A stretch of 64,000 nt of DNA from CAYNVQ01 sp964400735 (GCA_964400735.1 CAYNVQ010000003.1:62001-126000); one strand, 5' to 3'; shown: positions 52,257 through 61,481, counted from the stretch's first letter. Numbers and translations: made by a program. The notes: generated by a model not told the origin, from the sequence alone.

Positions 52257-54032
52257 CTACTTCCTTATCATAAAATTTTCCATCACCAAAACGTCTATAC
52301 CGCTTTTAGAAAATGTATTATAAGCATTGGCAGGAGTATTCACAATAGGTTCTCCTCTCAGATTGAACGAGGTGTTCAGTAGAACCGGCACGCCCGTCGC
52401 TTCATTGAATTGCTTCACGATGCGATAGTAGCGAGGATTCCATTCCTCCCTTATAGTCTGGAGCCTCCCAGTCCCCATATGGTTTACCGCTTGGACGTCC
52501 TTGGCCTTAGCGGAGTGCAGCGGCAAGACCAAGAGCATATAACGGGCTGGATACTGTGGGGCTATACTATCAGCTGAAAAAAAGTCCTTGACACTCTCCT
52601 CCAGAATAACCGGAGCGAACGGACGGAAAGGCTCGCGGAATTTGATCTTGATATTCACCAAATCCTTCATCTCCTCCGAACGTGGATCCGCAAGGATGCT
52701 CCTATTCCCCAGCGCCCTCGGTCCCCACTCGAATCTCCCTTGGTACCAGGCTACGACTTTTCCCGACACGATATCATCCACGACTCTGGTAAGCAGTCGG
52801 TCTTCATCCTGATAATAAGTGAAGGGTATTCCATTTTCTTTCAGGAATGTCATGATATCCTTCTCTTCATAAGCCTTTCCCCAATAGGCATGCTCCAGGG
52901 TGAATTCTCTGGGTTTTCCTAAGAGTCCGTGGTAGACATGCAGCGCAGCCCCCAGGGCTCCTCCGCTGTCTCCGGCAGCCGGCTGGATAAAAATCCCATC
53001 AAACGGTGTCTCTATCAGTATTCTGCCATTGGCCACTGAGTTCAGTCCCACTCCCCCTGCTATACAGAGCTTCGATAGCCCGGTCTCCTTGTGAAGACTC
53101 ATTGCCGCCTTCAATAAGATTTCTTCTGTCACCCTTTGGATGCTGGCAGCGATATCTGCATAGTGCTCATTCTTTTGACACAGTCTTTCATAATCGGAGG
53201 GCTTTTCCCCAAAATAGGTGGGATATCTCGTGTTCGAGGTGAAAAAGTTCATCTCCCGAGGCCTCGGGGGGCCGAAAAGTCTCTCAAATTTCTCATTGAA
53301 CGTTTTTTCTTCAGAATAATGATAAGAAAAATAGTCCATATTGAGCCTGAAAGAGCCGTCATCGGCCACCTTGACCAGATGCTCATAAATTTGGTCCACA
53401 TACTGGGGCTTGCCGTATGGCGCCATCCCCATCACTTTATACTCTCCGTTATTGACCTTAAATCCCAAAAAGGCTGTAAATGCGCTGTAAAGCAATCCCA
53501 GAGAGTGGGGAAATCTAATTTCATTCATTACTTTTATTTTATTGCCTTTTCCCATTCCCGTGGAAGTTGTGGTCCACTCGCCTACTCCATCCACTGTCAA
53601 TATGGCCGCTTCTTCGAACGGTGAAGGGTAAAAACAGCTGGCTGCGTGGGAAAGATGATGTTCCCCAAAAAGGATCTTCTCATCCTCAACTCCCAACTTT
53701 TCCTTTAAAAGGCTTTTCACCCAGAGTTTATCTCCGAGCCATGTGATCATCGCTTCTCGAAATATCTTCCAAGATCGAGGAAAACTCTGAAAGGTGGTCA
53801 TCAAAATCCGTTCGAACTTATGAAACGGTTTCTCGTAGAACACGATGAAGTCCAGATCTTTTCCAGAGATTCCTTCATGCTCTAGACAAAACCGTATGGC
53901 ATTTTCAGGAAAATTAAAATCGTGCTTTATCCTCGAAAACCGCTCTTCCTCTGCTGCTGCCAGCAGCACCCCGTCTCTAAGTAGCACGGCGGCCGCATCA
54001 TGGTAATAACACGATATCCCCATTATGTACAT
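52257..54032 (-). CDS. Carbamoyltransferase, NodU/CmcH/TobZ family
   Basis: Family members transfer a carbamoyl group from carbamoyl phosphate, via carbamoyl-adenylate, to hydroxyls of sugars or antibiotics. The 591-aa protein has the Kae1-like N-terminal domain (SCYYHDAAAVLL, AAAEEERFSRIKHD, the metal-binding EHHLSHAAS, and LTVDGVGEWTT) and the YrdC-like C-terminal domain (FEWGPRALGNRSILADPR, FRPFAPVILEE, NTSFNLRGEPIV). All these blocks look intact. The start overlaps the SxtJ-type stop by 1 nt (TAATG); ATG at 54023 is an alternative. The target is probably a surface glycan made by the neighbouring genes, but that is inference. Confidence 0.92.
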   Translation of the reverse strand: MYIMGISCYYHDAAAVLLRDGVLLAAAEEERFSRIKHDFNFPENAIRFCLEHEGISGKDLDFIVFYEKPFHKFERILMTTFQSFPRSWKIFREAMITWLGDKLWVKSLLKEKLGVEDEKILFGEHHLSHAASCFYPSPFEEAAILTVDGVGEWTTTSTGMGKGNKIKVMNEIRFPHSLGLLYSAFTAFLGFKVNNGEYKVMGMAPYGKPQYVDQIYEHLVKVADDGSFRLNMDYFSYHYSEEKTFNEKFERLFGPPRPREMNFFTSNTRYPTYFGEKPSDYERLCQKNEHYADIAASIQRVTEEILLKAAMSLHKETGLSKLCIAGGVGLNSVANGRILIETPFDGIFIQPAAGDSGGALGAALHVYHGLLGKPREFTLEHAYWGKAYEEKDIMTFLKENGIPFTYYQDEDRLLTRVVDDIVSGKVVAWYQGRFEWGPRALGNRSILADPRSEEMKDLVNIKIKFREPFRPFAPVILEESVKDFFSADSIAPQYPARYMLLVLPLHSAKAKDVQAVNHMGTGRLQTIREEWNPRYYRIVKQFNEATGVPVLLNTSFNLRGEPIVNTPANAYNTFSKSGIDVLVMENFMIRK

Positions 54033-54559
54033 TAGAACTGTCTCCGGAATTTCTCCAGGTCCTCTGAAGTCTCCTTCCTGGATAGCCAGAAAGATCTTCC
54101 TGTAATATGTTTTATCATCAAAGGATCCCCCAGCACCTTTACGGCCAGAGCAAGAGGAGACACTACGAAGAAAAAAAACAAGGAAAGAAGGACCCGGCTC
54201 TGAAAACTTCCTATCCTATGGGAAAACGCTTTCCATCTAAGCCAAGAGTTCCTGAAAGACGTTATAGAAGGCCGCTCTGGTCCTTCCTCGACTGTGCCGA
54301 ATGTCCTCTTCTGTCGCCGTAATGTCACCACGGCTATCCCCACTACGGTTGATACGCTGAACCAGGTAATAACCAGAAGCCACTTATTGAAATAATGAGC
54401 TGATCGAGTGTATATCGCAGCGGCCCAAATGATTAACACAATGACCAGATCGATAATATCGGGTTTCAGATCAGCCTGTTTCCCTGCTCTGCCTGTAGCC
54501 CCTCCTGAATACCCGAAAAGAGATAAGAGGAGCAAAATTATGTATGAGAGAGTATCCAT
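54032..54559 (-). CDS. SxtJ-family membrane protein with extra N-terminal helices
   Basis: A 175-aa membrane protein. The C-terminal half (about 100-175) carries the SxtJ pattern: W(L)RWKAFSHRIGSFQSRVLLSLFFF, then DPL and SFWLSRK. SxtJ proteins are found next to carbamoyltransferases, first noted in the saxitoxin cluster. The N-terminal ~95 residues add about three hydrophobic helices, longer than the usual ~130-aa family form. It is the first gene of the SxtJ-carbamoyltransferase-DUF5989 operon. No clear promoter or Shine-Dalgarno precedes the ATG. Confidence 0.75.
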   Translation of the reverse strand: MDTLSYIILLLLSLFGYSGGATGRAGKQADLKPDIIDLVIVLIIWAAAIYTRSAHYFNKWLLVITWFSVSTVVGIAVVTLRRQKRTFGTVEEGPERPSITSFRNSWLRWKAFSHRIGSFQSRVLLSLFFFFVVSPLALAVKVLGDPLMIKHITGRSFWLSRKETSEDLEKFRRQF

Positions 54560-55597
54560 AAATCAATCAATCCATTTGCGTTTTTATTTGAATTCTTTTC
54601 ATTTTTTGTAAATCGATAGGGTAAGTTTTGTTAAAAACCCTGCGGTCCTGCTGCAGGTCTTCTTGTCCATCCAAGATGTGCTTTTTCATCATGCAGGACG
54701 AGAAATGCCTTGTGCCTATACTTTTCCATCAAACCTCTGATATTTACCAGGATATGGATCATGACCGGTTTCCTATTGTTTGGGGAATGAGAAAATGGAG
54801 GTCGATATCCTGCTCGGATAGCTTTTGGGTATTTCTTTTTTCCTTTGTTTCCGCCATTTTGTCGATCGAGATCCTCATCTTTTTGGTTTGTCTTTCTGTG
54901 ACATTCTTAGCTGTGGGACAGGCTTGCCCGATCTTAATAAATTGTCTCGCTTCAGGAAGCTCCATCGTTGCCCTTTCATCTGTGATATAGGGTACGGAGA
55001 GCTAATTTGCATAAAGGGCAGAGAACCTAGATTTCGTAATCGTGCCAACGCCCTGATGCGGTTCGAGAACATCAAAAATACGAGGGGTGTAAAAGGCTCC
55101 GCACAGCGATGCTCGCCTTACGTCGAGCTGAGAGACAAATTCGGGTTGACCGGGAAGTCTCTTCTCTGATGTTACCATATTGGATCATCCGCTTGAATGC
55201 ACCGATAATTTCATTTGTCAGTTTGCTTTTTTCAATCAAGAGCATTGATCTTCCGTTAAATTCTAATGCTTTCTTACCTTTAAGTAAAGACAATATTTGG
55301 TGCCTTTCGATGAGTGCCCAGCGGGAAACGATCAACCCCCCATAGCCATCGGTTGGCTCCTCTGATAGAGGACTGCAAGCACAGGCGATTTCCGTTCTTT
55401 TCGGAATTTTTTCAATTTTGGCTGCGCCACAGAGTGGGATTACCAACCATCTCCATCAAGCGGCGGATATATTATGTTGGTAATTATCAGTCAATTTTTC
55501 TCTGCTCCGGCTCCATGATAAAAAATGTATACTTGCAACTTCATGTTTGAGGAAAACAGAAGTTGAAACATGGATGGAAAAAAAATAAAATTGAAAA
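54560..55597. other. 1038-bp intergenic region, possibly decayed genes
   Basis: Divergent spacer between the carbamoyltransferase operon and ubiA. Several frames of 70-120 codons exist on both strands, but none has a recognised domain or a proper ribosome site. A weak TTCCG/CGGAA hairpin with T6 lies at 55390-55412. The promoter of ubiA closes the region. Confidence 0.45.
55563..55591 (+). promoter_or_regulatory. promoter of ubiA-type gene, apparently leaderless
   Basis: TTGAAA (55563-55568), a 17-bp spacer and TAAAAT (55586-55591). The ATG at 55598 follows after 6 nt without a Shine-Dalgarno. Confidence 0.48.
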
Positions 55598-56470
55598 ATG
55601 CCTCTAATCGAAATTATCAAGACACTTCGTATCAAACAGTGGATCAAAAACTTGATTATTTTTGCGCCTTTGATATTCTCACAAAATATCTTCAATATTC
55701 CCCTTCTTTTTAAGAGTCTCGTCACTTTTGTGCTATTTTGTCTGGTGTCCGGTGCTGCGTATATTTTGAACGATATCAGGGATTTGGAAGAGGATAAACT
55801 CCATCCTCTTAAATCCAAAAGGCCTCTAGCTTCGGGGAAGCTGAAGAAAAACCAAGCACTGGTCATATTTTTTAGTCTCGTTACGATAAGCTTGATTAGC
55901 GCCTTCCTCATCAATGTTTCTTTCTTTGCGACAGTCGGGATCTATCTGGTGCTTCAGGTCGCCTATTCGTTCTGGCTTAAACATGTGGTCATTCTCGATG
56001 TTTTTCTGATTGCGACGGGCTTTATTATTCGAGTCATTGCCGGAGGATTGGTTATCGAGGTTCAGTTCTCACCCTGGCTTTTTATATGCACCATACTGCT
56101 GGCTCTGTTCTTAGCTTTGAGCAAGCGGCGCCATGAACTTGTCCTCCTGGATAAGTCTGCGGAGATTCACCGCCCAATTCTCAGGGAATACAATCCTCAT
56201 CTGCTCGATCAGATGATAGCAGTTGTAACGGCATCGACTGTGATTTCTTACTGTCTTTACACCATATCGAGTGAGACGATAGACAAATTCGGAACGAGGA
56301 ATTTGATTTTCACCGTGCCTTTTGTTTTGTATGGAATCTTTCGCTATCTTTACTTGGTTCACCAGAGAAATGAAGGAGGAAGTCCGGAACTCCTAATAAT
56401 CACAGATAAACCTCTTCTAATTGATGTCTTTCTTTGGATCGCTTCAGCCATATTGATCATATATATATGA
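55598..56470 (+). CDS. UbiA-family polyprenyl-phosphate phosphoribosyltransferase (decaprenyl-phosphate phosphoribose synthase-like)
   Basis: A 290-aa integral membrane protein with about nine helices. The first Asp-rich motif reads NDIRDLEEDKLHPLKSKRP, the NDxxDxxxDxxHPxKxxRP form found in the Rv3806c group, which transfers phosphoribose from PRPP to decaprenyl phosphate, rather than in quinone prenyltransferases. The start of the protein (LRIKQWIKNLIIFAPLIF) and the SKRRHEL segment after helix five also match that group. The product would be a lipid-linked phosphopentose donor. A frameshifted DUF362-like gene overlaps its stop codon by ATGA. No dprE1-type oxidase is in the window. Confidence 0.82.
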   Translation: MPLIEIIKTLRIKQWIKNLIIFAPLIFSQNIFNIPLLFKSLVTFVLFCLVSGAAYILNDIRDLEEDKLHPLKSKRPLASGKLKKNQALVIFFSLVTISLISAFLINVSFFATVGIYLVLQVAYSFWLKHVVILDVFLIATGFIIRVIAGGLVIEVQFSPWLFICTILLALFLALSKRRHELVLLDKSAEIHRPILREYNPHLLDQMIAVVTASTVISYCLYTISSETIDKFGTRNLIFTVPFVLYGIFRYLYLVHQRNEGGSPELLIITDKPLLIDVFLWIASAILIIYI

Positions 56471-56818
56471 AGAAAGGAAATCCATATCTACAAAATGTGT
56501 AAAAGTTGTTGTCTTGGGAACATCGCCAGCGACTGTGCACGATGACTATCAACGTCTCCTCCATCTTGCAGGGTTCGAGACATTCATCAGAAAAAGGATA
56601 CGTTGATCGAGCTCTACTTGTCCTGGACTAAGTATTTCCTTTCCTGTTCCTCTCAGCCATGGCAGGTTGTGGCAGAGTTATATACAAGGCTAGATCCCAT
56701 GGCCTCAATTTTCACACCTTATTCTCAATATAAACTACAATCTGAATCCATCCGTTTGTCCGCGATAGCCTCTAAATCTGTTCGAGACCTAACGCCCCAT
56801 CATGAACGGTTTGGTTAA
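56467..56818 (+). pseudogene. frameshifted remnant of a DUF362-type protein
   Basis: Directly after ubiA (ATGA overlap at 56467) two frames can be joined into one N-terminal domain: VKVVVLGTSPATVHDDYQRL then LHLAGFETFI (from 56499), then, after a shift near 56590, KKDTLIELYLSWTKYF and LSCSSQPWQVVAELYTRL. This matches DUF362 proteins, in which a DYxxLMxLAxY segment is followed by an LSWxxxxPxCSTPPWQ segment. The first frame stops at 56583-56605 and the second at 56818. Later parts of the domain are not recognisable. A sequencing error could explain the shift, but the missing remainder argues for decay. Confidence 0.5.
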
Positions 56819-57132
56819 GCCTCAAAGCGCCGCACGAGAAGAAAAAAAGAGCCATGGAAGAGGTTCAAGATAAGGAAATTCGTGACAATACAACTTTTTT
56901 CAAGAACATTGATAGCACAGGCAATAGCATCACTAGGAATAAGGGTTTTCAATACAGAGGATGCGTTGTTTATGTCAGGCCATGCTCTTCTTTGAAGGAC
57001 TTCCTTATCAGATTTTGATTTCTCGGGATCAGCCCCCCACGTGATCGAAGAAGTTGAATCACATCTTTGAGTTACCTTTCCCGATGGGGAAACGATGTTG
57101 ACAGTTCATTTAGGCTATAATAGGATTGAAAT
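56819..57132. other. 314-bp region after the DUF362 remnant
   Basis: Fragments such as VFNTEDALFMSGHALL are readable in one frame but are interrupted, so this may be further decayed coding sequence. A TTGACA (57098-57103) and a TATAAT (57116-57121) occur just before the next gene, but only 12 bp apart. Confidence 0.4.
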
Positions 57133-59313
57133 GTGGCGATCAAACCAGCGCTCATTAAAAAATTTCTCATCCTGATCCTGCTTTTCTCAGTTGTATTCTC
57201 CCTTAGGTTCATCCATCTCAGCGCTGATCCTCCAAAAACACTCGATCCGGCAAGCATAGGGCATTTGTCTGATCCGGGAGGATATGTTTTCAACGCCCAT
57301 AACAAAATCGTATTCGGAACCTGGAAAATCGACGAGTGGAATTTGATGTATATCACGCCCCTTACAAATATACTCACCTACCTGGTCTTTCTCATGTTTG
57401 GGGTCGGAATCGCTCAGATGAACCTCCTTCCGGTTGTGTTTAGCTGCCTTATACTACTCTTTGTCTATTTGATTCTTAAGAAAATTACTAGCTCGAACTT
57501 CGCCCTTATTGGAGTCCTGCTGCTCGGGATAAATTATCCTTTTTTGATGTTCAGTCGTATAGCGGTCAGGGTCATGCCTATGCTCTTCTTCGTTCTGTTG
57601 GCAATATACTTTTTGATCATCGCCAAACAAAAAAAGACCATGTTTTTTTTGGCCGGTTTAACCTGTTTCCTCGCCTTCACGGTTAAGGGCATTTCTTTGC
57701 TCATCCTCCCTTCCATCGTGTTCGGCATATTCTTGCATACCTATTTTCAGGCATCAAAGAATCTTCGCTTCACTTTCCGCTTATTTCTCTATTTTGCTCT
57801 AGGCATGGCCGTGGTCTTCGCCATTTGGCTTTTTCTCTTTTATTTTCCTCATAGAGAAATGTTCCAGGATGTTGCCCGCGATAACTTCAAATGGCTGACC
57901 CCCCACGGTTTCCAACAGGCATTTAAGAATTTTTGGATCAGACCGCTCAGCTACCTGATGAGCATTCCAATCCAGACGGTTCTTTCCTGTATTTTCCTTC
58001 CCTTCCTTTTTTACGCTGCAGTCAAGTTCCCCAAAAAATTAAACCCTGTTTACTGGATCCTGGGGTTTTGGTTGACGACGAATTTCCTGTATCAGTCAGT
58101 TATTTACTATAGACCATGGAGGCATGCTATTTCTTTGGTCCTTCCTGTTTCTCTAGCATCTCTGGCAGCAATATACGAATTCTCAAGAGTTAGGTTCCTC
58201 CACAGACCTGAAAAAATGCCCTTTCCGGTCTATGTGTTTCTCTTCTTCTGGATGGCCTTTCCACTCAGCGCCCTTGTCATTTTGATGTCTAGGCCTAAGG
58301 ATCTTCCAAGCATGCTCCGATCTTCCCTCCTTATTCTTGGAGTCAGTTTTATCCTGACGGTTCTGGTTGCCGTATTGTTAAAGCTATGGCCGAAAGATTT
58401 TAAGATCCCTTTACCACAGGGCCTCAAAGCGGCCGTCATTGTGCTGTTGGTCGGTATTTCTGCTTTCTTGAATTTCAGGCCTTATCTGGGATGGGTCCGA
58501 TCAGCGCGTTACGATATAAAACACATTTCGCAAGACCTGGGGAAGGCCTATCCGAAAATGTCAATTGCGGGCTTGATCGCTCCCTTGATTACCCTGGAGA
58601 ATCGACACAGGGGCCATGCTTACCACACCGGCTATATCAACAAAGGATTGGACTTTATCCAGAAGTATAAAATCACTCATTTACTCCTTCTTAACTATTT
58701 CGACGAGAAGAATGTTTACCGGCGCGACTTTCCTGAGGCTATGAAAAAAGCTAACCTTATCGCCCGTTATTCTCTATGGAAGGGTTATTTCGAGCTCTAT
58801 GAGCTAGGCACAAAATCAGATATGGAAAGCAGAGAGAAAGATACATACGAAGGAGAAGTATTTTTCGGTGAGGGAGGAATTCCTCGTTTTGATTCCTCAG
58901 CTTCAGGGAAGTTTGCCTTTGTCTTCGATAAAAATCAAAATTCATTCGCTCGTCTTCCTGAGATATCCGTGTCCGGAGGAAGATATGATATCGCTTTCAC
59001 TTTAAAGTCTCCCCGTCAGCAAAAATGGGGAAAAGAAGGCCTGGTGCGGGTCGTCGTTGCTGACACCAAAAGGAAAAGAATCTTAGCCGAAAAAACCGTG
59101 AATCCCCAAACTTCTAATCCTAACACATACTGGGATATTCACATCTTTCTGACTTTGAAGAGACCGACAGATATCGAATTCCGTGTTTATAAAAAGGGGA
59201 GACTTATCCTTTGGTTCGACAAAGTATCCCTTCAAAAACGAAAGGATATACCAGCAGCCCGACTGCCGACTGTTGCTGGGATGTTAAAAAAGAGTTTATC
59301 AGGCCTTTTTTGA
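57133..59313 (+). CDS. GT-C-fold membrane glycosyltransferase (GT39/PMT-like), 726 aa
   Basis: A polytopic protein with about 12 transmembrane helices to residue ~455 and an extracytoplasmic C-terminal domain of about 260 residues. The first loop reads LSDPGGYVFNAHNKIVFGTW, the D-x-x-x-Y-x-x-x-A-x-x-x-x-x-x-G-x-W pattern of GT39-like enzymes that move sugars from polyprenyl-phosphate donors. The start is GTG at 57133, with AGGA 7 nt upstream. The last 15 bp overlap the convergent GT2 gene. With ubiA upstream and a GT2 polyprenyl-phosphate sugar synthase downstream, it is a natural user of a lipid-linked donor made locally. Confidence 0.75.
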   Translation: MAIKPALIKKFLILILLFSVVFSLRFIHLSADPPKTLDPASIGHLSDPGGYVFNAHNKIVFGTWKIDEWNLMYITPLTNILTYLVFLMFGVGIAQMNLLPVVFSCLILLFVYLILKKITSSNFALIGVLLLGINYPFLMFSRIAVRVMPMLFFVLLAIYFLIIAKQKKTMFFLAGLTCFLAFTVKGISLLILPSIVFGIFLHTYFQASKNLRFTFRLFLYFALGMAVVFAIWLFLFYFPHREMFQDVARDNFKWLTPHGFQQAFKNFWIRPLSYLMSIPIQTVLSCIFLPFLFYAAVKFPKKLNPVYWILGFWLTTNFLYQSVIYYRPWRHAISLVLPVSLASLAAIYEFSRVRFLHRPEKMPFPVYVFLFFWMAFPLSALVILMSRPKDLPSMLRSSLLILGVSFILTVLVAVLLKLWPKDFKIPLPQGLKAAVIVLLVGISAFLNFRPYLGWVRSARYDIKHISQDLGKAYPKMSIAGLIAPLITLENRHRGHAYHTGYINKGLDFIQKYKITHLLLLNYFDEKNVYRRDFPEAMKKANLIARYSLWKGYFELYELGTKSDMESREKDTYEGEVFFGEGGIPRFDSSASGKFAFVFDKNQNSFARLPEISVSGGRYDIAFTLKSPRQQKWGKEGLVRVVVADTKRKRILAEKTVNPQTSNPNTYWDIHIFLTLKRPTDIEFRVYKKGRLILWFDKVSLQKRKDIPAARLPTVAGMLKKSLSGLF

Positions 59314-60006
59314 GAACCTGTACTTGAATATAGTGAATAAACAGGGAAAAAAGGCTTTCCAGCTGATTTTCTTGCCCGCTTTTCTCGTCCGAGGCACATA
59401 ATCCACAGGAATCTCAAGAATTGAGTAGCCTCTCCTCAAAAGCTTGGTCAGAATTTCAATAGGGAATTCCCATCGCTTAGTTTTTATTTGGAGGGCCCTA
59501 AGAATTTCTGTTTTCATCACTTGGAACATGGTCAGAACATCTGTGAGGTTAGCGTTTCGGAACAAAAGGTCGGTCAATTCGGCTAACACGACATTCCCGA
59601 TATAATAGGATATGCCCATTCCCTGGACAAAGCCTTTCCCCAAAAACCTGGAGCCAAAGACGACCTCGGTTTCTCCTTCTAAAATGGGCTTGATTAGTTT
59701 CAAATAGTTTGAAGGGTCGAGCTCAAGATCGGCATCTTGGAAGATAGTGATCTGTCCCTGGGCTTGCTCCAATCCTGTTCGAATGGCCGCCCCCCTCCCT
59801 TTGTTCTGTGTATGGGTGAGAATTTTTATCGATGGGTCATCCTTCAACAACGCAAGACAGGTGGCCGTCTCATCGGTTGACGCATCGTCGACGATGATGA
59901 TTTCTTTGTCGATGTTGACGCTTTTGACTTTTTTTACGACCTTAAGAATCGTATCCTGTTCATTGTATACAGGAATGATCACGCTAACTGTACTCATGTT
60001 ATCCAA
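59299..60006 (-). CDS. Family 2 glycosyltransferase, polyprenyl-phosphate sugar synthase-like (DPM1 type)
   Basis: A 235-aa GT-A enzyme without membrane helices. Visible are SVIIPVYNEQDTI, the nucleotide-binding VDDASTDET, the DxD-type metal site FQDADLELDP and the EVVFGSRF block, then RWEFPIEILTKL, all typical of dolichyl-/polyprenyl-phosphate mannose or glucose synthases. It would load a hexose from GDP- or UDP-sugar onto polyprenyl phosphate at the cytoplasmic face. The start overlaps the radical SAM gene by 8 bp, so the two are translationally coupled. The 3' end overlaps the convergent GT-C gene by 15 bp. Confidence 0.88.
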   Translation of the reverse strand: MDNMSTVSVIIPVYNEQDTILKVVKKVKSVNIDKEIIIVDDASTDETATCLALLKDDPSIKILTHTQNKGRGAAIRTGLEQAQGQITIFQDADLELDPSNYLKLIKPILEGETEVVFGSRFLGKGFVQGMGISYYIGNVVLAELTDLLFRNANLTDVLTMFQVMKTEILRALQIKTKRWEFPIEILTKLLRRGYSILEIPVDYVPRTRKAGKKISWKAFFPCLFTIFKYRFSKKA

Positions 60007-61417
60007 AAAATAGCCTTATTCCAGCCAGCGCTTTCCTGCTGAACTCCTTGAAGGACTTCAGCTTTTTCAGTTGGCTCCAAATGTACCTAGGCCTGTAATA
60101 GTAGCTCAGATGAGCTCTCCTTTGCCACTTCTTGAGTTCTTCAGGAGAAAAATTTTCTGTCCACCATTGGGGGGTAAAGTCCTCACGAGGTTGACGGGAG
60201 AATTCCCTCCAGTAATCCCCACCGAGAATACCCTTTTCCATTCCCATTTCGTAGAGATCTGAGGAGGGGAAGGGTGTTGTGATCAGGAATTGGACAAAGT
60301 CGGGATTTAGTTCTTTGGCCAGCTGAATGCTTTCTTTCGCCTCCTTTTTCGATTCTCCGGGAGACCCGAGCATAAAATAGGCAAAAGTTGCTATTCCGGA
60401 CCTACTGGCCAGCTTGAACGCTTCTCTCGCCTGCGGGATGGTAATTCCTTTTCGCAGGGCTTTGAGCACTTCCGGGTTACCGCTCTCCACTCCAAAACGG
60501 ATACGGTTACATCCTGCCTGAGCCAGCTTATCAAGCACTTCCTGATCCACTTGGTCCACACGGGCATTGATATCCATGGTGATTTTCAAGCCTTTTTGTA
60601 TAATCAAATCGGCTATTGCTATCACCCTTTTTCGGCTTATGGTGAAGGTGTCATCGATGACATTAAAATCGGATATTCCCTTATCCACACAGATTTCTAT
60701 CTCGCTGACCACATTTTCCGGGGAGCGCATGCGACACATTCGTCCGTCCAATGATGTGCAGAATATACAATTATGGGGACACCCCCTCGATGTCAGAAGT
60801 CCTGTCATGATTTCCTTCCCTGAGCCAAGAAGGTTATAGTATTTTTTATAGGGAAGAAGGTTTCTATCTGGAAAAGGAAGAGAGTCCAAATCCTGGATGA
60901 AATCTGCCCGGGGATTAACAATTGCCCGATTGTTTTGCTTGAATCCAAATCCCTGAATGCCAGAAAGACTTTCCTTTTTATCCAGGGCATCTAAAAGCTC
61001 ACAAAAAACCAATTCTCCTTCCCCTGCAACGATTCCATCCAATGCAGGTTGAGAGACAAGCTCTTCTGGATAAATAGTAGGATGAACTCCTCCCATGATG
61101 ACAAAGGCATCCGGATTAGCTTTTTTTGCTCTTCTTGCCACTTCCAGAGCATCAATCGTCATGAATGTCATACAGGTGATGCCGACCAGATCCGGCTGTT
61201 TCTCTTTCAGATATTTCTCCACCATCCCGTGGTCCATTTTTTCGACCTGGGCGTCGAGAATCTCTATATCGAATCGTCTGCCAAACTTCTTCTTGGCATA
61301 TGTAGCTACATAAAGAAGCCCCATAGGAGGATAAAATCCCATTTCTTCGGTTATCGAGTCTGGAGCGAAGGTCCGGACAAGATGTTCAGCCGGAGGGTTG
61401 ATTAAAATTATCTTCAT
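59999..61417 (-). CDS. B12-binding domain radical SAM enzyme
   Basis: A 472-aa protein with an N-terminal cobalamin-binding Rossmann domain (about 1-140: INPPAEHLVR, MGLLYVATYAKK, DLVGITCMTFM, VIMGGVHPTIYPEE) and a radical SAM barrel (about 185-400) with the cluster motif CPHNCIFC. It belongs to the large class that includes methyltransferases, hopanoid and bacteriochlorophyll enzymes, and many uncharacterised members in glycan or lipid loci. The substrate cannot be read from sequence. It has its own consensus promoter and is coupled to the GT2 gene, which suggests a lipid or lipid-linked sugar as substrate. Confidence 0.88.
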   Translation of the reverse strand: MKIILINPPAEHLVRTFAPDSITEEMGFYPPMGLLYVATYAKKKFGRRFDIEILDAQVEKMDHGMVEKYLKEKQPDLVGITCMTFMTIDALEVARRAKKANPDAFVIMGGVHPTIYPEELVSQPALDGIVAGEGELVFCELLDALDKKESLSGIQGFGFKQNNRAIVNPRADFIQDLDSLPFPDRNLLPYKKYYNLLGSGKEIMTGLLTSRGCPHNCIFCTSLDGRMCRMRSPENVVSEIEICVDKGISDFNVIDDTFTISRKRVIAIADLIIQKGLKITMDINARVDQVDQEVLDKLAQAGCNRIRFGVESGNPEVLKALRKGITIPQAREAFKLASRSGIATFAYFMLGSPGESKKEAKESIQLAKELNPDFVQFLITTPFPSSDLYEMGMEKGILGGDYWREFSRQPREDFTPQWWTENFSPEELKKWQRRAHLSYYYRPRYIWSQLKKLKSFKEFSRKALAGIRLFFG

Positions 61418-61452
61418 CTGCTATTTTAAGTTAGGTCCTGAATAGAGGTTTG

Positions 61453-61481
61453 AGTATAAGAAATATCCCTTTCCTTGTCAA
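61453..61481 (-). promoter_or_regulatory. consensus promoter of the radical SAM-GT2 unit
   Basis: On the minus strand TTGACA (61481-61476) and TATACT (61458-61453) are separated by 17 bp, 35 nt before the ATG at 61417. It separates this unit from the epimerase gene upstream. Confidence 0.7.

Noticed and set aside
55390..55412. TTCCG/CGGAA hairpin with T6 as a rho-independent terminator
   Set aside because: The 5-bp stem is weak and no plus-strand gene lies upstream for it to serve.
55072..55446. 124-codon minus-strand frame as a gene
   Set aside because: No ribosome site, no recognised domain, and uneven composition; several equally long frames overlap it on the other strand.
57098..57121. 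TTGACA and TATAAT before the GT-C gene as a promoter
   Set aside because: The boxes are only 12 bp apart, too close for sigma-70, and the -10 box abuts the AGGA ribosome site.
59299..59313. 15-bp 3' overlap of the convergent GT-C and GT2 genes as a regulatory antisense site
   Set aside because: Short convergent overlaps are common in bacteria and nothing further supports regulation.
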